From Gemmiger formicilis (GTDB taxonomy: Bacteria; Bacillota; Clostridia; Oscillospirales; Ruminococcaceae): a DNA stretch of 64,000 nt. The stretch spans positions 1 to 64,000 of the forward strand of contig NZ_FUYF01000004.1 in the NCBI RefSeq assembly GCF_900167555.1. The letters are read 5' to 3'. A program made the position numbers and the translations under genes. Positions 8,245 through 14,604 of this stretch are shown piece after piece (within the stretch, counting starts at the first letter, position 1; every line of letters starts with the position of its first letter). The notes under the pieces are model-generated. The model saw nothing but the letters and a program-made list of their open reading frames with translations. It did no database searches and had not been told where the DNA came from.

Positions 8245-9007
8245 ACCACGCAGGATGTCGGCAAGCGGCATCTACCATGTGATGATTCGCGGCATCAATA
8301 AAATGCAGATATTCAATGATGACGCGGACAATATACAATTTCTTCATTTCCTTGAATTCACGCAAACCGATGAATTTCAAATCTTGGCGTATTGCCTGAT
8401 GGGCAACCATGCACATCTGTTGATACGCACATCCAAAACCGGCATTGAGCCGCTGGAAGCCGGGATGAAAAGCCTGTGCATCCGTTATGCAGCATATTAT
8501 AACCGCAAGTATGAGCGGATAGGTACACTGTTTCAGGATCGCTACAAGAGTCAACCGGTCACAACGGTAGGATATTTTTTGCGCGTACTGCGCTACATCC
8601 ATAATAACCCGGTGGCCGCTGGCATTACCGATACAATGGCCGACTACCCTTGGAGCAGCTACCGCGACTACTTTGCAACACGCAGCACTTGCATCTGCAA
8701 GGTGCACACAGAATATGCCATGCAGATTAAAACACATGACGAACTCCTGCAGTGGCATACAAAAACAGAAATCAACACCCGCGGCATACTTGATGTTGAC
8801 AATTCAAAAAGTAAAGTCAGTGACGCGGAGATTAACCATATCATCACGATACTTACCGGGATGCCCGCTGCGCAGCTGCAGCGGTTGCCGGAAGAAAAGC
8901 AAGCACAAGTGTTCCAACGCCTGATTGATGAGGAAAGCATTGGATTTAGTCAGCTTGCCCGCCTGACAGGGATAGAAAAGGGCAGAATCAAGAGGCTTAT
9001 ATTATAA
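8234..9007 (+). CDS. REP-associated tyrosine transposase (Y1_Tnp, RAYT-like)
   Basis: 257 aa, start MPRRPRRMSASGIYHVMIRG. The HUH-type Y1 transposase signature is clear: YHVMIRGINKMQIF near the N terminus, LMGNHAHLLI (metal-binding H-x-H), and the Tyr-bearing helix near RYIHNNPVAAGI. A C-terminal region with a helix-turn-helix-like tail (IGFSQLARLTGIEKGRIKRL) is typical of RAYTs. Such proteins nick at short palindromes and are linked with dispersal of REP sequences. It overlaps the helicase gene, so it seems to be part of the element operon and not a free insertion. Two 50-bp palindromes lie downstream. Confidence 0.88.
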   Translation: MPRRPRRMSASGIYHVMIRGINKMQIFNDDADNIQFLHFLEFTQTDEFQILAYCLMGNHAHLLIRTSKTGIEPLEAGMKSLCIRYAAYYNRKYERIGTLFQDRYKSQPVTTVGYFLRVLRYIHNNPVAAGITDTMADYPWSSYRDYFATRSTCICKVHTEYAMQIKTHDELLQWHTKTEINTRGILDVDNSKSKVSDAEINHIITILTGMPAAQLQRLPEEKQAQVFQRLIDEESIGFSQLARLTGIEKGRIKRLIL

Positions 9008-9027
9008 TGTAAAGGAGTACACACAAC

Positions 9028-9279
9028 ATGGACAATGTAACGGTTACAGCGGCAAGAAATTATGACCACTACCGTATTGGAGTAGTTTCCGTTTATGGTG
9101 ATGACTGGTACTTTTGTCTGACCGAGGATAGACGGCTGCTGTTGAGCAAGACCGAGGCCGGGGAGTATGGCAATGCCGAGAGCATGGGGCTGTCCGCCGA
9201 TGTTGAGGCCGGAATCTATGATGCGATTAAAATGGATATGGCCGAGGAGGATTATTTGAATCCTCGCTCTCGCTATTGA
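9028..9279 (+). CDS. Hypothetical protein, 83 aa
   Basis: Begins MDNVTVTAARNYDHYRIGVV behind AAAGGAGTAC and is the last gene of the rightward operon, closed by the terminator at 9298-9326. Contains YGDDWYFCLTEDRRLLLS and an acidic C terminus. No recognised domain. Confidence 0.65.
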   Translation: MDNVTVTAARNYDHYRIGVVSVYGDDWYFCLTEDRRLLLSKTEAGEYGNAESMGLSADVEAGIYDAIKMDMAEEDYLNPRSRY

Positions 9280-9297
9280 TAAGTTAACATCAAAAAA

Positions 9298-9326
9298 AGA
9301 GCGGTAAGGTTAATCCCTGCCGCTCT
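9298..9326. terminator. Bidirectional terminator
   Basis: AGAGCGG and CCGCTCT pair around a 15-nt loop, preceded by an A-run on the plus strand. It separates the operon ending at 9279 from the convergent XRE gene. Confidence 0.65.
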
Positions 9327-9327
9327 C

Positions 9328-9579
9328 TTACTCTGTTTCTTCTGGTTCGTTTGTTCTGAAATCATCACAATCGAAGAAATCATATAAGGAAATCCCCAAT
9401 CCATCGCATAGGCGTTTAATGGTAACGATACCGGGGTTCCGACTGGTACCGTGAACAATGTTTTTGACTGTTGTCGGTGGCACTCCTGCAGCACGCGCAA
9501 GGCTGTTGATGTTGTAGCCATGCTCAGCGCATAGTTGTTGGATGCGCTTTGCCGTAGCTTTTTGCGTGTACAAGTTCAT
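9328..9579 (-). CDS. XRE-family transcriptional regulator
   Basis: 83 aa from ATG at 9579 (a GTG one codon earlier is possible). A Cro/CI helix-turn-helix covers most of the protein: AKRIQQLCAEHGYNINSLAR then GVPPTTVKNIVHG as recognition helix. C terminal DFFDCDDFRTNEPEETE is acidic. The gene diverges from the Ig-like lipoprotein gene, and an operator abuts its start, so it probably represses itself and the divergent promoter. The ribosome site is weak; the transcript may be nearly leaderless. Confidence 0.85.
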   Translation of the reverse strand: MNLYTQKATAKRIQQLCAEHGYNINSLARAAGVPPTTVKNIVHGTSRNPGIVTIKRLCDGLGISLYDFFDCDDFRTNEPEETE

Positions 9580-9583
9580 CACC

Positions 9584-9646
9584 GTCCATATATAGTCTTA
9601 TATTAGAGTACCATTATTGACACTCCAATGCAGACTATATATGGAC
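9584..9646. promoter_or_regulatory. Paired operators for the XRE regulator and divergent promoters
   Basis: GTCCATATATAGTC at 9584-9597 recurs as its exact reverse complement GACTATATATGGAC at 9633-9646. Each copy is itself a partial dyad. TTGACA at 9617-9622 lies between them, and TATACT at 9664-9669 follows. The layout fits cooperative binding of the neighbouring XRE dimer pair over divergent promoters. Confidence 0.7.
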
Positions 9647-9680
9647 TTTCGTCGGCGGCTGTGCTATACTCTGCTTATGA

Positions 9681-9730
9681 GGCATTATCGGGGACGGGGG
9701 AACCCTTGGCTTGCCCCGTCCACATAATGC
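9681..9730. repeat. 50-bp palindromic repeat, copy 1
   Basis: GGCATTAT and ATAATGC pair at the ends, with an inner stem of GGACGGGG-type and CCCCGTCC. It differs at about three positions from a copy at 11682-11732. Both lie downstream of the Y1 transposase gene and may be its substrates. Confidence 0.75.
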
Positions 9731-9743
9731 GGAAAAATCAAAA

Positions 9744-9770
9744 GCCGTCGATCCTCAATAGATCGACGGC
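9744..9770 (+). promoter_or_regulatory. Leader hairpin before the Ig-like gene
   Basis: A perfect 10-bp stem GCCGTCGATC/GATCGACGGC with a 7-nt loop ends two bases before the ribosome site AAAGGAGAAG of the gene at 9789. No T-run follows, so it looks like an mRNA stabiliser or translational control element and not a terminator. Confidence 0.6.
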
Positions 9771-9788
9771 GAAAGGAGAAGAAGCCTT

Positions 9789-11036
9789 ATGAAATTTTCA
9801 AAAATCCAATCACCCGGGACATTTACCCGTATCGCGTGCCTGATTATGGCAGTCGCGATGGCCGTCAGTCTGGTTGGCTGCGGCGTCGATATCACCTCAG
9901 TGGGGCTGCCCACCGACATTGTGCTGGAAAAGGGTGAGACCCAGCAGCTCAATATCGAGTATGGCACCGACGACAAGGCCGAGCAGGAAAAGATTGCCGA
10001 GGCAGCATCCAAACTGAATCTCACCTGGTCCTCCTCCGACGAAGAGGTTGCCACGGTTGATGAAACTGGTCTGGTCACTGCAGTCGGTGCCGGTGAGGCT
10101 GATATCACAGTATCTGTTGCAGATGCCAATATTTCTTCCACGACCCATATCAAGGTCGTGATTCTCCCCACCGGAGTAGAAGCCCCCGAAACTCTGAGTC
10201 TGGAACTCAACGGTGAGGCTACCAAGGCGCTGGGTGCTAAGATGACTCCCGAGGACGCCACCGATGTCAAGCTTGCTTACTTGAGCAGCGATGAGTCGGT
10301 AGCGACCGTGGATGAGTCCGGTAATGTCACCGCAGTAGGCGTTGGTGAATGCACCATCACCACTACCATCGTGGCAGACACCACTGCTACGGCAGAGGAC
10401 GCCGGTGTGGACAGCGAGATGCTGGTCGTTCCCGAAAACGCTAAGGCCGAGACCAAGGTCACCGTCGGTAAGGCAATCGAGTCCATTACGCTGGATTCCA
10501 ATGAAGGCGTTCTGACCGTTGGCAACACGCACACCATCAAAGCAACCGTGTTCCCGGAGGATGCTACGGACAAGGCCGTTACTTGGAAGAGCAGCGATGA
10601 GTCCATTGCTACTGTAGATGCGGAAGGCAATGTGACCGCCAAGGACACTGGGAATGCCACGATTACGGCAACCAGCGAGTCTGATGGGGATGTGAGTGCT
10701 GATTATGCGCTCACGGTAAATAAGGCTGCAGCTAAGCCTGCAACCAACTATAGCGGAACTACCAGTTCCGCAGGTGCAGCAACCACGCCGAGTTACACTG
10801 CACCGTCCGCTCCTTCCGCTTCCACGCCCACTTATGTGCCTGCACCGGCACCGGCTCCGGCTCCGGCACCGGCACCGGCTCCCGACCCTGCACCTGCTCC
10901 GGCTGAACCTTCTCAGCCGAGCGGTGGTAGCTCCGGTGGGGGAATGGGAGTCGGAAGTTACGGTGAGATTCCTCACGACCCGAACGGAACACAGGGTTCC
11001 GGTACTGACTGGACGCAGGGTGCGACTCGTTCGTAA
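9789..11036 (+). CDS. Ig-like (BIG2) repeat lipoprotein, 3' end interrupted by an intron
   Basis: 415 aa as read. An N-terminal signal ends in the lipobox SLVGC (Cys31), so the protein should be membrane-anchored outside the cell. Three bacterial Ig-like group 2 domains follow (about 36-116, 120-195, 230-305), each with the signature SSDE.VATVDE.G.VTAVG. A Pro-Ala-rich linker (about 345-375) and Gly/Ser-rich tail suggest a wall-spanning stalk. The last five codons are encoded by the 5' end of a group II intron starting at 11020. Splicing would instead give a C terminus DSSNGSLDGGCEGNCD. Likely an adhesin or surface cargo of the element. Confidence 0.85.
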   Translation: MKFSKIQSPGTFTRIACLIMAVAMAVSLVGCGVDITSVGLPTDIVLEKGETQQLNIEYGTDDKAEQEKIAEAASKLNLTWSSSDEEVATVDETGLVTAVGAGEADITVSVADANISSTTHIKVVILPTGVEAPETLSLELNGEATKALGAKMTPEDATDVKLAYLSSDESVATVDESGNVTAVGVGECTITTTIVADTTATAEDAGVDSEMLVVPENAKAETKVTVGKAIESITLDSNEGVLTVGNTHTIKATVFPEDATDKAVTWKSSDESIATVDAEGNVTAKDTGNATITATSESDGDVSADYALTVNKAAAKPATNYSGTTSSAGAATTPSYTAPSAPSASTPTYVPAPAPAPAPAPAPAPDPAPAPAEPSQPSGGSSGGGMGVGSYGEIPHDPNGTQGSGTDWTQGATRS

Positions 11037-11802
11037 TTGAAAAGATTACGCACCGCAAGAAATTGCGGGAGAACTGACAATCCGATAGATAGGGATATCT
11101 ACCATAAACTCCGACATGCGATATATGACGAAAGTCAAGTCGTGTGAAGCTCGGTGAAGTCGGCAGAAGGTTGACTCATGAAGCCAACTGATATGCCGGT
11201 GGTCCGTACCCATGGTGAGTATGACCGTTTCGGTCTGACGAACCTGCGAAATAAAGGGATACAGTCCATGCAGCGATGCATGTCGATGATGCAGCCAAGT
11301 AAGGACTTGCGTACGAAAGGCTGCCAAAAAGGTCATCGGTCCCATAGCAGGCACCTAAAGGTATATGTGACGGATAGGATTGTTGGAACGGGGAAATGTA
11401 TCGAACATCAATAGATGTAAACTGACGAAGAACAATAAGCAGTTGAATCGGTGCAGAAAAGTAGAGGTCGAAGTTATGATGGCACTTGTAATGAGTGTCG
11501 GAGCAATGGCCTCAAGTCGGTGATAAGTCACCGAGGGAGCGCCGTGTGCGATGAAAGTCGCATGCACGGTGCGGAGTGGGGGAAAACAAAGAAAACCGCA
11601 TAGCCGACAACGACCATGCGGTACGAATAACATCTGGCACAGAGAGATGTCAGACGATATTTATATTTTACCAGTTCTGGTGGCATTATCGGGGATGGGG
11701 TAACCCATGGCTTGCCCCGTCCACATAATGCCATGGTCAAGAATGAAAATACTAAATGTCGTTGCATCGCGCGTTATTCGTAGAATTGTTACCTATCACT
11801 AT
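11020..11802 (+). mobile_element. ORF-less group II intron, disrupted near its 3' end
   Basis: The 5' end GTGCGACTCG fits the GUGYG consensus. A domain V-like hairpin sits at 11537-11572 (GAGCGCCGTG, GATGAAAGTC loop, CATGCACGGT). The exon segment CGCAGG at 11014-11019 (IBS1) is complementary to CCTGCG at 11243-11248 (EBS1 candidate). The 3' end is placed at TTACCTATCACTAT (11789-11802), a typical intron tail. No reverse transcriptase is encoded. About 190 bp carrying the 50-bp palindrome separates domain V from the tail, probably an insertion into domain VI. The exact 3' junction (11799 or 11802) is inferred. Confidence 0.7.
11682..11732. repeat. 50-bp palindromic repeat, copy 2
   Basis: Same palindrome as 9681-9730, with complete end arms GGCATTAT/ATAATGCC and inner stem GGATGGGG/CCCCGTCC. 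It lies inside the intron, between domain V and the proposed 3' splice site. Confidence 0.75.
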
Positions 11803-11852
11803 ACAGTTCCAATGGTAGTTTGGATGGTGGTTGCGAAGGAAATTGCGACTAA
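11803..11852 (+). other. 3' exon of the Ig-like lipoprotein gene
   Basis: If the intron is removed from 11020 to 11802 (or 11799) the frame continues for 16 codons (DSSNGSLDGGCEGNCD) to TAA at 11850-11852. A hairpin overlaps the stop, as expected for the native end of the gene. Confidence 0.55.
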
Positions 11853-11872
11853 CCACTTGTGTGGTTAGTCGC
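11845..11872. terminator. Hairpin at the end of the lipoprotein gene
   Basis: A perfect 12-bp stem GCGACTAACCAC/GTGGTTAGTCGC with a 4-nt loop overlaps the 3' exon stop. No clear T-run follows, so termination is probable but not certain. Confidence 0.5.
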
Positions 11873-11887
11873 AGCCTCGCTAGATAA

Positions 11888-11918
11888 TGGGGACGGTTCT
11901 GTTTTGAACAGTTGACAT
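11888..11918 (+). repeat. Short terminal-like motif GGGGACGGTTCTGTTTT
   Basis: TGGGGACGGTTCTGTTTTGA followed by ACAGTTG. Motifs of this kind commonly mark ends of Y1-transposase insertions in many bacteria. Only one copy is visible here, so it may be a relic. Confidence 0.35.
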
Positions 11919-11946
11919 CAAAAAGGCAAAGCAAGCAGAGAAAGGA

Positions 11947-12630
11947 ATGATCGCTATAAAAAAGAAAACGATGCTGCATATCGGCTATGCAGCATGTATT
12001 CTCTTGATGACGATGGCATTGCTATGGCGTTCGTCAATCGGATATTGCTTTGCTTACGAATATGATTCACAAAACGGAACCACCGACAAAGACGGAAACA
12101 TATATCTATCATTGGATATCAAAACAGACAACCCGTTTATCGTTCAGACGGATGAAGAAATTCTGTCAGATATTGAAAGCGGTTATACAGGCTATGTTTA
12201 TTTTGGCTATCCAACCTGTCCATATTGCCGGAATACAGTGCCTGTGTTGATAGATGTTCTCAAAGAAAACGGAATCGAGAAAGTCCTTTATTGCAATCTC
12301 AAAAAATACAACTATCAATTCGGGTATTCGGCAGAATCCGACATCGTTGAAACGCAGCACGGAACAGCAGCCTATGACAGTCTGCTGCATGTTTTGTCGG
12401 AGTACACGGTTCCCAAAACAATCAAAGATGCGGGCGGTAACAGCTTGGATACAGGAGTAAAAACAATTTATGTTCCGGCTGTCATCAAGTTTGAGAATGG
12501 CGCTCCGGTATCTTGCTGGCAGTACAAGGACGCAGGACTGAAGCTGAATAACGGGCAGACCATCTACGACAAATGGACGGATGCGCAAGCAGAGCTTGTA
12601 CACAAAAGCATGGTCGGAATTTTGATGTAA
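11947..12630 (+). CDS. Membrane-anchored thioredoxin-like protein
   Basis: 227 aa. An N-terminal hydrophobic helix (about 9-33) would anchor it outside the membrane. The middle contains YVYFGYPTCPYCRNTVPVL with the redox motif C91-P-Y-C94, then a thioredoxin-like strand KVLYCNLKKYN and a cis-Pro region TIYVPAVIKFENG. It resembles small thioredoxin-fold accessory proteins found beside bacteriocin or surface genes. It could form or isomerise disulfides, for example in the neighbouring lipoprotein, whose spliced C terminus has two cysteines (inference). Spacing between GAAAGG and the first ATG is short, so Met9 is an alternative start. Confidence 0.78.
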   Translation: MIAIKKKTMLHIGYAACILLMTMALLWRSSIGYCFAYEYDSQNGTTDKDGNIYLSLDIKTDNPFIVQTDEEILSDIESGYTGYVYFGYPTCPYCRNTVPVLIDVLKENGIEKVLYCNLKKYNYQFGYSAESDIVETQHGTAAYDSLLHVLSEYTVPKTIKDAGGNSLDTGVKTIYVPAVIKFENGAPVSCWQYKDAGLKLNNGQTIYDKWTDAQAELVHKSMVGILM

Positions 12631-12676
12631 ACAAATCAAAACAAACCACAGGCCGCTTGCGGCCCGAATTTTGGCA

Positions 12677-12708
12677 CAAAAAACCGGGGGCATTTCGCTC
12701 CCGGTTTT
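12677..12708. terminator. Bidirectional terminator
   Basis: AAAACCGGG and CCCGGTTTT arms around a loop, with A-run before and T-rich end after. It lies between convergent genes ending at 12630 and 12711. Confidence 0.75.
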
Positions 12709-12710
12709 CT

Positions 12711-13355
12711 TTATTGCTGTGCAACCATCAGTACATCACAATCCGCGCATTTGATATTGACCACCTTTGTAGCCCGCACACTGTTTTTGCAACAGGGGCA
12801 CATATATTTTATGCTGTGGCTGTTGGGACTTGCTCCTGCAGGGCTGCCGGTTGAGCTTCCCGCGCCTTTGCCTTTGGTGGTGTAGCTCCATTCAATGCGG
12901 TTCATTCGTATATCTTCCCAGCCCTGTTCTAAAATAAATTCACACAGCGCTTCGGTAGGCTCTGTAATGCTCCAACCGATGCGCGAGTCGTAACTGATTT
13001 TCAGATCGCGGGCTTCGGCAGCATACTTGAACTTTTTATTGTGGTATTGCCCGCCTCGGCTGCAATCTTGTATGCCGTTTTGGATGTTCCAGAGATGGAC
13101 GCACTCATGGAGGGTAGACGCCACCACGTTTTCTATTGGGCGTGCAAGCGTTCCTGCGCCGATGTTAAGCTCGTGGCGGGTTGTATCGCCTCTCTGCCAT
13201 GCTTTGGCTACGGTGACGTGTCCGTAGGCTCTGGGCGTGCTTTGAATCGTGATGATGGGTTCTTCCAACTCGCCGTTGAAATACTTCGCGTTCAAAGCGC
13301 GGAAAATTTTCTCAAGGTATCCTGCGGTGCGGCTGGTTTTGATGGTTTCCTTCAT
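12711..13355 (-). CDS. SprT-like zinc metallopeptidase
   Basis: 214 aa, start with GAGGAAAAC upstream. The SprT-like domain carries the zinc motif H83-E-C-V-H87 in STLHECVHLWN, preceded by ITIQSTPRAYGHVT and followed by GGQYHNKKFKYAAE. The C terminus has a zinc ribbon (YMCPCCKN and IKCADCDVLM). SprT/Spartan-family proteins cleave DNA-protein crosslinks, and SprT-like genes are frequent on conjugative elements. Here one possible job is clearing Rep or recombinase adducts from DNA (inference). It is the last gene inside the proposed right end. Confidence 0.85.
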   Translation of the reverse strand: MKETIKTSRTAGYLEKIFRALNAKYFNGELEEPIITIQSTPRAYGHVTVAKAWQRGDTTRHELNIGAGTLARPIENVVASTLHECVHLWNIQNGIQDCSRGGQYHNKKFKYAAEARDLKISYDSRIGWSITEPTEALCEFILEQGWEDIRMNRIEWSYTTKGKGAGSSTGSPAGASPNSHSIKYMCPCCKNSVRATKVVNIKCADCDVLMVAQQ

Positions 13356-13637
13356 GGTGTTTTCCTCGCTTTCGCATTATCAAAATAAAATTCTGTATCC
13401 CGACCGGGATAAGGAGTTGCGGGTTGTTCCGCGATCAGCGGAAAAAAGCAAGGAAAAGCCCCAGTCAAGAGGACTGTGGAATACCGCAAGCAAAGCGAGG
13501 ATATGCCGCAAAAGTCTCTTTACTGGGACTTTGGATTGATTTTATAATTTATGCAGGAACAACAGAACCGTTGTTATAGTGTAGCAGTTATAATGACACG
13601 GTGCGCATATACCCATAAGTTCGTTTTTGGGTTATTT
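13356..13637. other. Non-coding right end of the element
   Basis: About 280 bp with no convincing gene. It holds the leader of the SprT-like gene and a weak dyad CCCAGTC/GACTGTGG near 13460-13480. It probably includes the recombinase arm of the right attachment site. Confidence 0.5.
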
Positions 13638-13647
13638 TGGTGCACCA
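13638..13647. other. Right attachment site core
   Basis: TGGTGCACCA, an exact copy of the tRNA-Lys 3' end at 37-46, placed one base before the terminator at 13648. Confidence 0.65.
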
Positions 13648-13680
13648 AAAAAAGCCTTACGGAAACGTAAGGCTTTTTTC
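13648..13680 (+). terminator. Probable displaced tRNA-Lys terminator
   Basis: AAGCCTTACG, GAAA-type loop, CGTAAGGCTT, then TTTTT. It directly follows the right core repeat. In the uninterrupted chromosome it would lie just behind tRNA-Lys. Confidence 0.8.
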
Positions 13681-13893
13681 ATAATGATTGCCGCTTTGTG
13701 TGAGTGCTTTCGTTTTGCCGCTGACTTCTGACCGAGTCAACGGCTCTTTTTGTTTTGTAGGAGAGTAGGAGAGAAATTCATCCATCCCGGAGATGCAACA
13801 ACAGCCGCAAACGGCTCGGGAGGGTCATTCTTGTTGCCATGCACCGCGGCAATATGCTATACTAAAGAAAAAACAGAAGGGGAGGCACTGCGG

Positions 13894-14604
13894 ATGACCC
13901 GCATTGCAATCGTAGAGGATGAGGCCGCCGTCCGGGAGCAGCTGGCGGGGTATGTGCAGCGCTACACGCGGCAGTATGGCACCCAGTTTGAGGTGACAAT
14001 GTTCACCGACGGCGTCGAAATCCTTGAGGACTACCGCCCGGTCTACGACATAATTTTTCTTGACGTAGAGATGCAGCATCTGGACGGTATGGAGACTGCC
14101 CGCCGTATCCGCGAGCTGGATAGCGATGTGCTGCTGATTTTTATTACGAACATGGCGCAGTATGCCATCAAGGGGTACGCCGTCGGTGCGTTGGACTACG
14201 TGCTCAAGCCTGTGCCGTACTTTGCGTTCTCGCAGCAGCTGCAAAAGGCTGTGAACCAGCTGGCCAAGCGGACGCGGCATTATCTGGCTGTGCCGGTGGA
14301 CGGCGGTATGCGCCGATTGGACGCTGCTACGATTTATTATATCGAGAGTGAGGGCCACCGCGTCCATTTTTACACCGAGGACGGCGACTTCTCCGCACCC
14401 GGCGCACTGAAGGCGCTGGAGGAAAAGCTGACGGGCCGTCTGTTTGCGCGGTGTAACAGCGGCTATCTTGTGAATCTCGCGCAGGTGTCGGGCGTGCAGC
14501 AGAACACGGTGCAGGTCGGCCCGCATGAGCTGCAGATCAGCCGCCCCAAGCGCAGGGCGTTTCTGGCTGCGCTGGCGGATTACATCGGGGGTGAGGGCGC
14601 ATGA
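13894..14604 (+). CDS. LytTR-family response regulator (AgrA-like), system 1
   Basis: 236 aa, start MTRIAIVEDEAAVREQL behind AGGGGAGG. Receiver domain residues 1-120 have the acidic pair EDE and the phospho-acceptor in YDIIFLDVEM (Asp55 region), with the conserved Lys in VLKPVPY. The C-terminal LytTR DNA-binding domain includes IYYIESEGHRVHFYT and FARCNSGYLVNLAQV. It forms an operon with the sensor that overlaps it by ATGA. It is paralogous to the gene at 42181. It most likely controls the glycosidase genes that follow (inference). Confidence 0.9.
   Translation: MTRIAIVEDEAAVREQLAGYVQRYTRQYGTQFEVTMFTDGVEILEDYRPVYDIIFLDVEMQHLDGMETARRIRELDSDVLLIFITNMAQYAIKGYAVGALDYVLKPVPYFAFSQQLQKAVNQLAKRTRHYLAVPVDGGMRRLDAATIYYIESEGHRVHFYTEDGDFSAPGALKALEEKLTGRLFARCNSGYLVNLAQVSGVQQNTVQVGPHELQISRPKRRAFLAALADYIGGEGA

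Larger units (their letters stand above)
37..13647. mobile_element. tRNA-Lys integrative element (Int-Rep-FtsK type)
   Basis: A 13.6-kb block bounded by a 10-bp direct repeat TGGTGCACCA, at 37-46 (tRNA 3' end) and 13638-13647. A strong terminator follows the right copy, as if it once followed the tRNA. Base composition inside is clearly lower in GC than the flanking chromosome. Contents are typical of an integrative element: serine recombinase at the edge, Rep, FtsK-like translocase, helicase, XRE regulator and cargo. No type IV secretion genes are present, so it is either AICE-like (transfer by a single FtsK-like pump) or mobilised by another element. The boundaries are inferred; the gene content is seen directly. 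Confidence 0.75.

Noticed and set aside
11178-11414. A 78-codon frame inside the intron
   Set aside because: It lies in domain I-III of the group II intron and lacks a ribosome site; structural RNA explains the sequence.
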